A stretch of DNA of 64,000 nucleotides from Letharia columbiana (Eukaryota > Ascomycota > Lecanoromycetes > Lecanorales > Parmeliaceae): contig NW_023501045.1 of the NCBI RefSeq assembly GCF_014066305.1, positions 555,501 through 619,500 on the forward strand, in the 5' to 3' direction. This document shows positions 1 through 10,255 of the stretch, one piece after another. The translations under genes were made by a program, and so were the position numbers. The notes under the pieces are model-generated. The model was not told the origin of the DNA and ran no database searches. It saw nothing but the letters and a program-made list of their open reading frames with translations. The number at the start of each line of letters is the position of its first letter. Position 1 is the first letter of the stretch.

Positions 1-1701
1 TCACTGCACTGGTTCCAAACCCTAAAAGAACTGGCATCATTCCCGTACGAGGATCAGGAGTGAGTGGAATTGCCCTGTTGTTGTTTACAGTGATGGAAGA
101 ATTGTCCAGTACAGACCATAATGGGACGCGGAGGTAGAAAGTGAACGGCGAAGTGGTGGTGACGTTGTAGTAGAGTACTGGACTGAACGGATAATTGGTT
201 GTGCATGTGATCACGATATCAGTGACCACATTCGTAGTAAAAGAGACTTGAGCTGGGCCCAGTAGAGCATGGCCTAAGCCGTTGTCGCCAATTTGGACGA
301 AGGAAGCGGAGAGGAATTTGGGAAGTCCTTGTGGCATATTGACTGTGCAGCATGGATAATTGGGTTCTACATTCGGTCAGCACCGGGAAGACAGAAGGAA
401 GCTCCTATGCAGATTCTCACCCAGTCCATAGATGATTCCAAGGTCTCCAACATTCCAGAATGGGTTCTCCTCAGATAATGGCTTTGCGTATGGCTCACTA
501 GCCACAGCAAGATATTGGCGAGCCCAATGGTCTGCTGTTATGCTGACCGGCAGCGCGTTGAAAGCCGCACGTTCGCATCGATCCGCGAAGTAGTTGTCGC
601 CCAAAGTATGATACAAGTAAGACATCGAATACATCGTCTCGACCGCGGTGCATAATTCAGAGCCTCTGTTCGAGCCCAAACCCGTTTCTCTTTCATCGCC
701 GATAATACTGCCTGCTACATCCCCGTGGTAGCTGAACGTCCAATTGACGCCATTGCGATTATTCTGTAAAATCGAGTCGTTTCCCGTATATCGGTAGATG
801 GTTGCACCGGCTTTGAGACCCTGAGCAGCGTTGACTCCGTGAACGAAAGGGAATCGCGGTGAGCCTCCATCGATATCATCTTGGATAGTGTCCAGATCGA
901 CGAATATGAAATTGTCCTCAGTCCAGTAGCTAGACCAGTCGAAGCCACGGGACTCAAGCAAAGACATTGTGTCAAGCATCATAGTCTGGTTTCCAAGCGG
1001 ATAACTCTCATACAGCCATTGCAGGGAGATGAGCATGTCTGGGAATCTCACTCGACCCCAAATCTGCGTGAGCCCAGTGTTTTCGACCAGCATAGAGTGC
1101 ATCAGATCAATGAAAGTATACATGGCAGGAACGACTCTGTTGGCTTGAGTGTTATCAGCTTCGACAAGCTGAATGAGTCCAAGAAAAAGAGGATATCGTG
1201 CCCAGAGATCTCTGTCAGCGGGGGCTTCTGGACCAAGCCAGCCATCTTCCCATTGATGTGCGACTATGTACTCGGTGGCATCCTCTACTTGAGCAATCAG
1301 ACGGGAGTCGTTCAGACCTATCGAAGATTTGAGATTAGCGTTTCCTTTGAAGACAATTTCTGAACCCTAAGATAGGTCTGAACAAGATGGCACTCCTAGA
1401 TTCTGTCTCACAATTCCGACTTCCGCTCAATTTTGGAAAGCACGGAGCCCAGAGAAGGCTTACCATACGCAAGAGGGACCAGTCCATTGAACCAGTAAGG
1501 CAAGCCTTCGTTGAGGACAGAGTACTCCGAATTACCTCCAATCCAGGGGGACTGATGCACCAGATGGTAGAAGTCATACTGGTGCCCAGCTAGGCCATCT
1601 GCCATAAGTTTCAGTTGGTCGTTTGTCCATCCCAATGGTTGGATGGAGCCAAGTGGAAGCGGTTGGAAGATGTACGGAGCCAGTGCTAAATAGTCAGCCA
1701 T
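1..1701 (-). CDS. GH127/DUF1680 beta-L-arabinofuranosidase-like glycosidase, C-terminus beyond window
   Basis: Three exons are readable: 1464-1701, 421-1317 and 1-366. The introns are 1318-1463 and 367-420 (GTGAG...TGTAG, 54 bp). About 500 codons are present and the frame is still open at base 1. The family signature is clear: an N-terminal [12 protein letters not shown]...[11 protein letters not shown] block, [22 protein letters not shown], the SELCTAVE segment (Glu and Cys of the zinc/catalytic site in GH127), then [10 protein letters not shown] carrying the Cys-Cys pair that contains the catalytic thiol. GH127 enzymes release arabinofuranosyl units from plant cell-wall polymers or glycoproteins. 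The ATG at 1699-1701 gives no signal peptide. A membrane-anchor exon just upstream may belong to the gene (next entry), so the N-terminus is uncertain. Assignment rests on recalled family motifs; the substrate is inferred. Confidence 0.85.
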
Positions 1702-1732
1702 GCTTGGAAAGATAGAAGCTCTCAGTACGGAC

Positions 1733-2021
1733 AGGTCACGTTAGGAGTTGAGCTCGAACTATCGAAAGGCCAAAAGGCTAAGCGCCGAAGGATCTCTTCG
1801 AGGCATTGAAATAGGGGAACTCTGCCACCTAGCTGCATCCATAGGACGAATAAAGACATAGAGAGGAGGAGAGCCAAAGGTAACCACCTCGCCGCAGGCA
1901 GCCATGTGACCTTGTTTATCCGTGTTTCAACCTGGCGGCTGCAATCTTTCAACTCGTGTTCGGTACGCAGCGTTGCCACTTTTCTCTTCTCTCGAGTTTG
2001 ATGGTAAAGCATCTTCAACAT
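1733..2021 (-). CDS. possible first exon of the GH127 gene, with one membrane segment
   Basis: An ATG frame from 2021 runs to a stop at 1722. It has basic N-terminal residues followed by a hydrophobic run, [16 protein letters not shown], that could act as a signal anchor. Joining base 1733 to base 1685 across a 47-bp GT...TTTAG intron (1686-1732) brings this frame in phase with the glycosidase at [13 protein letters not shown] and removes the ATG at 1701. The donor (GTCCGT) is not a strong consensus. This is a proposal from phase and motif only; it could instead be an unrelated ORF, with the enzyme starting at 1701. Confidence 0.35.
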
Positions 2022-2971
2022 CTTGCGAAAGATAGCTATGCTTTGACTTTGATCGCATGTCCAGATGCTGTCGTTCCAAGAGCGGAGTCTAAACAGGGCG
2101 GAGCGGCAGGGCGGGACTTAGTGTGGCGAGGCGGGAATTGAGAAGGCGCAGCAGCTCTCATCTTTAAAGTATCCTCTCAGCCACCACCCTTTGGACGTCG
2201 TATGATCAATCTTTGCTGGCATGCTCAAATCATTCGCCGACTCTAGTCATGCTGCTACTACATGTGCACAGCGTGTCATGCACTTAACCACTCAACGAAT
2301 GTCATGCTCGATCGCAGTGATACAATACTCATGGTAGGAGTGAGTGGCAGGTCCTTGGGACCTGAAAGTTCTCAGCGCTTGGAATGCAAGTTGTGAGCTC
2401 TACTGCCTGAAGGGTTGAGTCATAAAAGGATCCCAATATCTAAATATGCTTGCAAATTTTACCACAAGGCTGATATTTTCTGGGTTCCACCTAAAATCTT
2501 TGTCAGTTCAAGAATCTGGTTGACTGAATATCAAGACGACGGCAGATATCTTATGCTGCCAGACATATTGGCATCGATTTCTAAAATAAAGGCTTAGTAC
2601 CTATTGAGTTAATTCCCATATCTGACCACGAGATCTCTGCTAAAGTCGAAGAATATTGAGACCGTTGACGTAGTATCCCCTAGGAGGCATACGTGTCCAT
2701 CTAAATATTTCTCATTGCCAATCGGGTGTCAGTAATGTCTACGGTGGCTACGAATCGGTCTTGAACAGTTCATATTTCGAATCTACAGGCTTGATCTCAT
2801 CTACACCTGCACGACTCACTTAATTTGGTTGCCACATTTCGCCTTTGTTTGTGACTACCCGTTTCTAGAGCCACAAAGCCTATCATCAGCCCTGCTCTGA
2901 TTTCATTTCATTCAGACCTCAGTTACTCGGAAAGCATTCGTGAGGCGCCAAAGACCTGGGCTACTTCACGA
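2022..2971. other. intergenic stretch, nothing recognised
   Basis: No convincing reading frame, RNA gene or repeat is visible. The part around 2430-2760 is more AT-rich than the flanks. A short frame at 2415-2597 on the plus strand has no start context or family resemblance. Confidence 0.5.
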
Positions 2972-4060
2972 CTAATTCACAAAACAGACGCCATCGCGGG
3001 CATCGTGGTGGAGACATGGAAGCATGGACTCGTACAGCTGTTCCTGGCCGAAGTAATACATGTCCGTCATGTTATCATGCTCGTCTTTGAAAGTCGGCAT
3101 ATCGAAGTGGAATGTTTCGCATGCGTTCGTATACGCCGAGTGCATCTAGAACACGGAGAGCATTGGGTAAGTGAATAATAGCGCTGCCTTGGACGAAGCT
3201 GTCGGAGCAGACTTCCCACATGATTGATGGAATGCCGAATTAATGTAGTGCAAGGGCGAAAATGAGGCCTGAGAGGCGGCGTCGATAATGGCGACGTGGG
3301 TAGATATTGACGATGTGCATTTTACAAAGATACGCGAGGTTGCTATTGTGACCGAAAACATGAGAAAGAGGAGTGAATGCAAAGGGTCGGTGCATGATCA
3401 AGCCAAGAAATTCCTAACTGTGATGGATATGTCTAATATACCTCCTGGTATCAGGCCTTCCATGCTGATCCTTGTATTTGATAAGTACCATGCAGAAACG
3501 CAGTTTTGCTCGCTTTCGCTCCGACACACAACATCAACCCATGCGCCGCTTGAGTAAGCAAAGCGGGTGATTTATACAAACCGCTCTCAAATGAGGCCTA
3601 GAAATATTTCGGGGTTGACGGACATCTCGTTGTGGAAAGCAATAGTCCGCGATCTTTGGCCGAGAGCTCGAGTATAACGGCAAACTCATCCCAAAGCGTC
3701 CAGATAAATGGGTATGGCGGTTTTCCACGGTATTACACTATTCAATCGCCGAGCTTTCATGCGGAAGATAATCCGGTTATTCGGTGCGTTGCAAGGTCTT
3801 GTTGCCCAAATTGGTGCTCGATCGTATGGCCAATTTGCAATTATCCAGGCATCCAGCGCTGTGGGAAGTCCTTGAAATCCTCGAGCTTTGCTCAAAGTCG
3901 TGCAATTACCTTTTCAACTGCCTCAATGATTAATACTTTCAGCTCGTGCTGCAATCCCTCGGATCGTTTGCGTCCTCAGAAACCTGGAAAACAATACCCT
4001 AACCTCAGTACTGGCTTCCTGTCTCGGACACTAATCTCCATACAGATCATTAGTAAACCG
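2972..4060 (-). pseudogene. decayed minus-strand gene of unknown family
   Basis: The last readable piece is a 57-codon ATG frame at 2972-3145 with protein-like composition (it ends ...CLHHDARDGVCFVN then TAG), preceded by an acceptor-like TTCTAG. Upstream on the same strand, protein-like blocks continue with several in-frame stops. One, near 3600-3760, includes PYPFIWTLWDEF and LELSAKDRGLLLSTTRC. Another, near 3530, includes GAWVDVVCRSESEQNC. Three or more stops in the best frame between 3700 and 3950 argue for a relic rather than introns alone. I do not recognise the family. Treating these pieces as one gene is inference. Confidence 0.35.
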
Positions 4061-4074
4061 TGTCATCATACGCG

Positions 4075-4818
4075 ATGCGCCTTCTAATAATCCGAGCCAC
4101 TGATCGCGTCGGCAAGCCTGGTTGTTAAGGAATCCTTGAGCCGAGGTCAGTAGTTCGACTTTCCACTCGAACAGATCTTTGGACTCAAGATTACAGGCCA
4201 CACCGTTACCGTCACTCGTCCGCTATCTAGATAGATACTCTCCAGCCAGGGAACGGCCTGACTATTGTCACGGCATCCACATCAAGCCACCGTAAGCACT
4301 GACATACAGAGGCCGACATCACAAGGAACTCCATTGGACGAAGCTGCCATGGGCTCCGTATTCAAAGAACCACTCATAGTAGTCATCACAAGCCTCGGCC
4401 ACAATCGCACCGGCTCCAGTCCGCACTGCAAGGCCGGTTCCCACACCAACATCCCAGCCGCGATGCGCGCCCGCGGCATCCGCCGAGTCGTGCTTCCAGC
4501 ACTTGGCGTCGGCAGATCGAAGCCGAATTTGTTCGTGCTAGAGGGTGGACGATCAAGTACGCAAGCATGGCGGGGTGTTTTGCCGATCATGATCTTGTGA
4601 ATGAGTTGGTTGGGGGAAGAGCTTGCAGTGAATGCAGTCCGGGCGCGGCCAACGAGGTTGGAAGGTTCGAGAGAGGAAGCCTGTCATTTCCCCTGGAAAA
4701 TATGGGAAGGGCATTGGGTGGGATTGCCGCGATGTCACGGAAGAGCGTTGCTGGATTCGTGTCTGCCGCTGCCGAGAAGCATGATTGGGATGGGTCGAGT
4801 CCTGTTATTCCGAATTGA
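4075..4818 (+). pseudogene. NAD(P)-binding reductase (NmrA/SDR-type) pseudogene with frameshifts
   Basis: Successive frames spell a short NAD(P)-binding protein of the SDR_a/NmrA kind (flavin-reductase-like), but no single frame is open. It begins MRLLIIRATDRVG at 4075, where relatives have a glycine-rich IGATGRVG nucleotide loop; two loop glycines are lost and TAA follows at 4126. The next frame supplies SLVVKESLSRG. Later frames give VVITSLG, NIPAAMRARGIRRVVLPALGVG, then MAGCFADHDLVNELVG and VRARPTRLEG in different frames. The end is RKSVAGFVSAAAEKHDWDG...VIPN with TGA at 4816-4818. At least three frame changes are needed, too closely spaced for introns. Family placement is from memory of conserved motifs. 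Confidence 0.7.
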
Positions 4819-5078
4819 GTATGGCAGTAGGTGCTTTGCTGGATGCTTTCATCAACGGTATAAAATTTGTATTGGCGTTTTTCGTTTTATAGGCTGATAT
4901 TGAAAAGAAAGGCCCTCGAAAGGAGGACCAGCCGGAAATATCCAAAGAAGGCATACCACATTGTCAAATATTCGTGTTTTGTACTACTAACTACCCAAAA
5001 GCAAGCCATTTGACTCACGCTTTCAGATCAATACAGATATGCTGATCAGAATGTGAGCAAAACGCAAGAGGCACAGCC
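4819..5078. other. short gene-free spacer
   Basis: This spacer lies between the reductase relic and the 3' end of the ceramide synthase gene. No feature is seen beyond AT-rich tracts that could serve 3' end formation. Confidence 0.4.
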
Positions 5079-6526
5079 TCACCTCTCCTTCTTCTTTTCG
5101 ACCACAGCTTCAGTATTGGGCTCCGGCGCTTTGCCATTCACTATGCTGCCGTTCGCTTTCTTCTCCTTCGCCCTACGCCCAGCTGTACCGACCTGCCCAC
5201 CCTCACTCTCCTTCTCTTCTTCCGACTCTTCGTCATCACTTCGGACATCCTGTATGACCTTGGCAAAAGCGATGTTGTAAGCAATTCTTGCGATGAAAAA
5301 CAGCCAGAACATATTTATACTTTGCAAGCTAGCGAGCAGCGCGAACGTAATGTACTGACTAATCCAGCATTTGTACTGCTGGGTTTCCCAGTCGAGCTCG
5401 AAAGGGCCAACGGTGCGGAATTCTGTGAGTGTGGCATACAGAATCACGAGGTTGATGTAGTGTCGTAGGTAGGTCCAGATGGCGATGAAGAGGGAGAAGT
5501 ACGGGACAATTAGTGGTGATTTGATGTAGTTGAGAGTTTTCGAGGTCTTTGCAAAAGACAGATTAGTTTCTCGAAAATCTTGGACGGGCTTGACTTACCG
5601 CGAGGAAGAAATCGCTAATGTCATGCGTGATATAAACTGCCACCCCCATGTATGTGAAATGGAACCTGTAACTCAACCCGATCAACGCCAGGGTCACAAT
5701 GTGATGTCCAACTAGCTCTCTGAAATCTTTTCTTGGTTTTTCCAATTGTAGACATAACACAATAGCTTGCTGCGCCCAATAGCTGGCCTGCAGCAAATAG
5801 TACGCCTTAAAAAAGCCGTCATGGCTTCTGTGCGGATATCCTTCGAACATACCCGCCGTATTGAAATACCACACGGGAGTCCGGCTCATTACATAGAGCC
5901 CCAGTGGTCCAAATACCGCAAAGTACATAGCAGTGTAGACTTGTTCCATGAAGCGGTTCTGCTTTGAGCGCGAACGGATTCCGTAATACAAGGCCATCGG
6001 ACGAACGAGTCGCTGCATGAGGAATTCGCGGGTAAAAGAGAGAACAACAATGTAGAAGGCCACAAAAGCGAAGTCTTTGGGCCCTTTGCCGTAGTAGGTT
6101 ATACCGGCGTCACGTTGGGCGTGGTAGGTCATGAGATGGTGGTCGGATGGGAGAGGGTAAGACAGAAAGATGGCGTTATGAAGAGGGTTTGAAGGGTTCG
6201 GATTGATGGCATAGGCGGAGAGGATGAGGGCCATGACGATGAGAGGGTTGATCCATGTATGCCGAAAAGAGAACGCTCTCCATCGCCGCAGGACAGACTT
6301 CGCTTTCCGTCGTTTGGAAAAAGGGCGGGCAGATTTGGTTAGAGAGTTACGCTGAGCGAAAAGGTCAGTCCAGTTATGGGAGTATCAGATATGGCTGGGT
6401 GCATACTGGTGTCAAAGGGGGAGAGTTGAAGGTCGGCGTAGGCTCGAGGGTGGAGAAAGCTGAAGCCCCCGTATCGCCCCGAGGATCAGCTCCAAGGCCG
6501 CTTGATTTCCGCCGTGGACGCGGCAT
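5079..6526 (-). CDS. Lag1/Lac1-type ceramide synthase (TLC domain)
   Basis: Exons 6407-6526, 5599-6351 and 5079-5546 (introns of 55 and 52 bp) sum to 1341 bp, 446 aa. The start ATG at 6526 gives a basic N-terminus, then RRWRAFSFRHTWINPLIV leading into the first membrane span. Several more spans follow. The Lag motif is intact: FRELVGHHIVTLALIGLSY with paired His, then YITHDISDFF with the essential Asp residues. The protein ends in an acidic, Lys-rich tail (DDEESEEEKE...EKKKER) that looks like an ER-retention or CK2-type tail. Ceramide synthases acylate sphingoid bases with fatty acyl-CoA in the ER membrane. Length and motif match the fungal Lag1 family. Donors GTATGC and GTAAGT and the matching phases support the model. 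Confidence 0.92.
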
Positions 6527-7238
6527 CTTTCTCTGAGAGACGGAAGATGTGGGAAAGATTTATGGTAATGAAGGTAAGGCTTGTTGCGAATTGAAGAACG
6601 CCGGTGCCATTAGGTATTCATAAAATGATAATATGTCGCGTGCTGAAAACCGTTTTTTTGTGGGAGATTGCATGCATGGAGGCAATCTTATGTCCGACTC
6701 CGACTTAAGTCAGGTAGCTGACTTGGCTGACTTGGCTGACGTTGATTGCCGCAGTGGTGAATCCTACATCCTTTTGCAATAGTCCAATCCTCTAACATGC
6801 CGCAGCAAAGTAGGGTTTATCATGGGCGTAGCCGATGATATCTCTCCAATTTTCTCACTTAACTCTGAACGAAGGTTGTGATAAGTATGGGCAAGAGCAG
6901 GAATAACTTCCGGGCCAAGTCCCCAGCGATACGAGTACGCTAGCCGGAATACCTGTATAAGGCTGCCGATGCCGGCTTTATCTCGGTATCTCGAGATCTT
7001 GATCAACCCTCTCTCACCATATACCACCAAAGGATCGAATAGATATACAGGTAGTCTAGCGACTGACCTACGTATCTCCATCTGTATTTTCAACATCCTG
7101 TCTTGACCTCTCCCTTAGCAACGCTGTTGCCATCCCCCACTGCGAATCACGCGTGAGGATGGAGCTGTTGCTCGGAACCAGAAGACGCTGCCCACCGTGA
7201 CCTTTATGACTTCTATAGTCTCCTCGGATTAATTCATT
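6527..7238. other. intergenic region upstream of palH
   Basis: Contains a short tandem motif TGACTTGGC at about 6718-6741. A 110-codon ATG frame on the minus strand (6764-7096) has no recognisable domain and may be chance or a relic. The ceramide synthase and palH genes diverge from this region, so it should hold both promoters. Confidence 0.4.
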
Positions 7239-9257
7239 ATGGACACAGGTCCACATACCCTTGTAGGCCGCCAGATATGGGCCAACCCTACCTTGACCAG
7301 CAGCAGTTTGCCTCATACCTGCCAACCCTACACACTCCCTTCTGGCGGCGAGATAAACATTGGTCGGGGAACAATTATCACGCTGACGCAAGATGCGGGG
7401 TTTCAACCAGCGTGCTCCGGTTCAGCAGTTCCTGCACCGATTGACCCACTTCAGCCAGGAGTTGACCTTTCCGTGCTGAATCGTCAGGACCCGTTCTACT
7501 CCTCGACAAATCCACAGATATACGCAATCGCAGCGGCGACGATCGTCAGTTACATGTTGCTCATCATCCTTTTCATCACACCAAGAACTTTTTTTGTCGG
7601 CGGTGCAGGAGGTGGAGGTGGCTTTCTTGGCTCAAGAGGCATGATCAGTGGGGCTTATGGGAGCAACTCCGTCATTGGGATCGGAAGCAGACCTTGGCTT
7701 CAGAAAATAGCAGCTCTGACCGTTGCAACGTCCTTGACGATTGTCACGGCCGACACGTTTAAGTTTGCCCACCAACAATACGACGCAGGGTACCAAGACG
7801 CAACAGAGTTGACCATCAGAGTCATCAATGGAGTGGAAGTCCGCGTTGCGAGGACAATTTCGGAGACCTGCCTCTGGCTTGCGCAGGCGCAGACACTCAT
7901 ACGACTTTTTCCACGGCATAAAGAGAAGCTTCTCATCAAGTGGTGTGCTTTCGCCCTCATCATTATGGAGCTCATCTTTACTATCCTCAACCAATTCGTT
8001 GTCGACAGTACAAGGGACCGTTCTCAGTCATTCACGGATGCTGTCCCAGCTATGAACTATCTCTTCGCGCTTGCCCTAAACCTCTGCTATGGAACATTTG
8101 TTATCTACTTCGCCTTACAGAAACGGCGTTTCGCTTTCTTTCATCCTCAGATGCGCAATATGCCCCTGGTCGCTTTACTGTCTCTCGCAGCCGTGCTAAT
8201 CCCGGTGGTGTTCTTCGTGCTCGATCTTTCAAAACCTAATCTTTCGGGATGGGGGAGCTATGTTCGATGGGTCGGCGCCGCGGCAGCGAGTGTGGTGGTA
8301 TGGGAGTGGGTCGAGAGAATAGAAGCTTTGGAGAGGGAGGAGAAAAAAGATGGCATTCTTGGTCGCGAGATCTTCGATGGTGACGAGATGCTTGACGCTA
8401 CTCCATCGTCGGATCCCACTTGGCCAAGCCAGAGAAAGAGGGCTAGTAGAAGCGGTAAACGCAGCGCAAGTTCTGGCGCCAGTAGGAGCACTGGCTGGCA
8501 TGAAATGACCACCAGAGTAAGACATATAGGTCGATCACAGCAGCGGCAAGATGGAGACTCCCGTCGCAACTCTAACGCCAGCAACGTTCAAGAGAGACAT
8601 GATGTAGTTGCGAAACAGCAATGTCACCCTGCGAGACCGCTTCCAGTGGCGTCGCCAGTAAGCATAGCGGATACTACCAGCGCTAGAAGCACCGTCTACG
8701 TTGTACGGTACCACCCCACCAGCGAGCCCACTCCGCCGATACAAGAGGGCATCGAGACAAGTTCGGACGACAGAGATGACCCACGGCAGCTCAGTGGGCA
8801 ACCTATTGGGTTCCCGGAATTGGACGCTGAACATGTAGAAGTCACTTCGAGTCAAAGATTTCTCATTAATGGACTCCAGTGGCTGCCAAATCCTTTCAGA
8901 CGCCAGCGTACCACACCGCCTCCAGAGGTTGTCCGGGCTCTTGCAGTACAATCCACACAGCCTGGGCCCTCCATCACGAATTACGCGCACCAGAGCAGCT
9001 TGCTTGAGCGATTGCATCTAAAGAAGGGCCCAAAAGCACCAAAAATCCAAAGGCCTGCAATCGTCATCCCTGCCCCCACTCGTGGACCGGGCTCAATAGA
9101 TCATGATTCAGACAGCCTCGAGAGTGGTGACGAGAGTGAGGGGTCCACGGCACGAAGGAGATCCACTTCGACGTGCACATCAACAAACAGAGATACTGAT
9201 CTACCCCCGGATGCCGTTTTGAATGCAATCAACATACCTCAACATACCCAAACATAG
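7239..9257 (+). CDS. palH: PalH/Rim21-type ambient pH sensor
   Basis: A single-exon frame of 672 aa. A soluble N-terminal part of about 90 residues is followed by six or seven hydrophobic segments between roughly residues 93 and 365 (for example IYAIAAATIVSYMLLIILFI, FALIIMELIFTILNQF and VALLSLAAVLIPVVFFVL). The last span ends in the characteristic VVVWEWVERIEALEREEKKDGILGREIFDGDEM. A long, Ser/Arg-rich cytoplasmic tail follows. In Aspergillus PalH is the plasma-membrane component that senses alkaline pH and recruits PalF, leading to PacC processing. The overall architecture and the WEWVERIEALEREEKKDGILGRE block are the basis of the call. No intron is needed. Confidence 0.9.
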   Translation: MDTGPHTLVGRQIWANPTLTSSSLPHTCQPYTLPSGGEINIGRGTIITLTQDAGFQPACSGSAVPAPIDPLQPGVDLSVLNRQDPFYSSTNPQIYAIAAATIVSYMLLIILFITPRTFFVGGAGGGGGFLGSRGMISGAYGSNSVIGIGSRPWLQKIAALTVATSLTIVTADTFKFAHQQYDAGYQDATELTIRVINGVEVRVARTISETCLWLAQAQTLIRLFPRHKEKLLIKWCAFALIIMELIFTILNQFVVDSTRDRSQSFTDAVPAMNYLFALALNLCYGTFVIYFALQKRRFAFFHPQMRNMPLVALLSLAAVLIPVVFFVLDLSKPNLSGWGSYVRWVGAAAASVVVWEWVERIEALEREEKKDGILGREIFDGDEMLDATPSSDPTWPSQRKRASRSGKRSASSGASRSTGWHEMTTRVRHIGRSQQRQDGDSRRNSNASNVQERHDVVAKQQCHPARPLPVASPVSIADTTSARSTVYVVRYHPTSEPTPPIQEGIETSSDDRDDPRQLSGQPIGFPELDAEHVEVTSSQRFLINGLQWLPNPFRRQRTTPPPEVVRALAVQSTQPGPSITNYAHQSSLLERLHLKKGPKAPKIQRPAIVIPAPTRGPGSIDHDSDSLESGDESEGSTARRRSTSTCTSTNRDTDLPPDAVLNAINIPQHTQT

Positions 9258-10255
9258 CAATGCAATCTCTCCTCTTAGCGAGTCCCGTCCTCCGCTTTTC
9301 GCTGAGGCTGGCGGGCCCTTGCCATTGGGAGTACCGCACGACCCGATGACGAACCATCGACTCCAAATTACATGAATTCGCTCAGAGCTGGGACGCCTCG
9401 GCAAATCAATGCTGGGATTGAGCATCCAGATGTTTCTACGATCGTTCATGATAAATGATCATGACCCTGTTGCACATGAGCATATGACTGACGACTGGGA
9501 TGTCCTATCCAATTACACCTCGTTACGAACAATATTAGATGGAATAATTGTCTTCACACAAGCGTGGCGCTGGAGTTTGTAACAGTGTTGGGATACCCAC
9601 TTGAATTTATAGAAGGAAAGGGGCTCCCAAGGGAGATATATCAACCATGGGAAAAGAGGGGGATTAATCATGTTGTATTACTGTTTAATACTATGATATG
9701 CTTGACTAGTGTCCCAATATTAATGACTTGCTATCTACATGCTTTGGAGAGTACAAACATGAGTGATGGCAGGTCTTGGAAAGCAAACAGGATAGAACCC
9801 GGACGTGACTTCGTCAATCAGACTTGTAAGGATAAGGTAGAGTACTCTTCAGTACTTTCCTGAGGCTGCCACTTTGACCGGCCGGCCTAAATGACCACGA
9901 TGCCGCCTAGCTGATAGTTGATGAAGTTAGCATAATCGGGCAGACAATTGCGACATGTAAAAGGATTGCCCCAGGACTTGAGGAGTAGAAATTGGTCGGG
10001 AACAGCAACATCTACAACCACAACAACAATAAGAAGAATGAGAACATGCGATGACAGCCCAGGTGGACCTCAAGCGCAGAAGAGTCCAAACCTATGTGAC
10101 ATATTCTCTGCGGTAGAATCCCATCTAATTCGTAATCGAAACCGTGACTCCACCAAACCAAATGGACTTTAACAAGTAATGACGACATCCAGCGAAAGCA
10201 CCTCCTAAATTTGATGACGGGCAGGATAGTTCGGGTTGCTTCACCAATAGTCTGT
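9258..10255. other. intergenic stretch without a supported gene
   Basis: A protein-like run at about 9564-9863 on the plus strand opens only with GTG and has no family resemblance. Nothing else is recognised. The stretch separates palH from a broken gene. Confidence 0.4.

Noticed and set aside
8535..9017. 160-codon minus-strand ORF inside palH
   Set aside because: Shadow of the palH cytoplasmic-tail coding sequence.
9564..9863. 99-codon plus-strand ORF
   Set aside because: Begins at GTG, with no upstream exon or domain; kept only as a remark in the intergenic entry.
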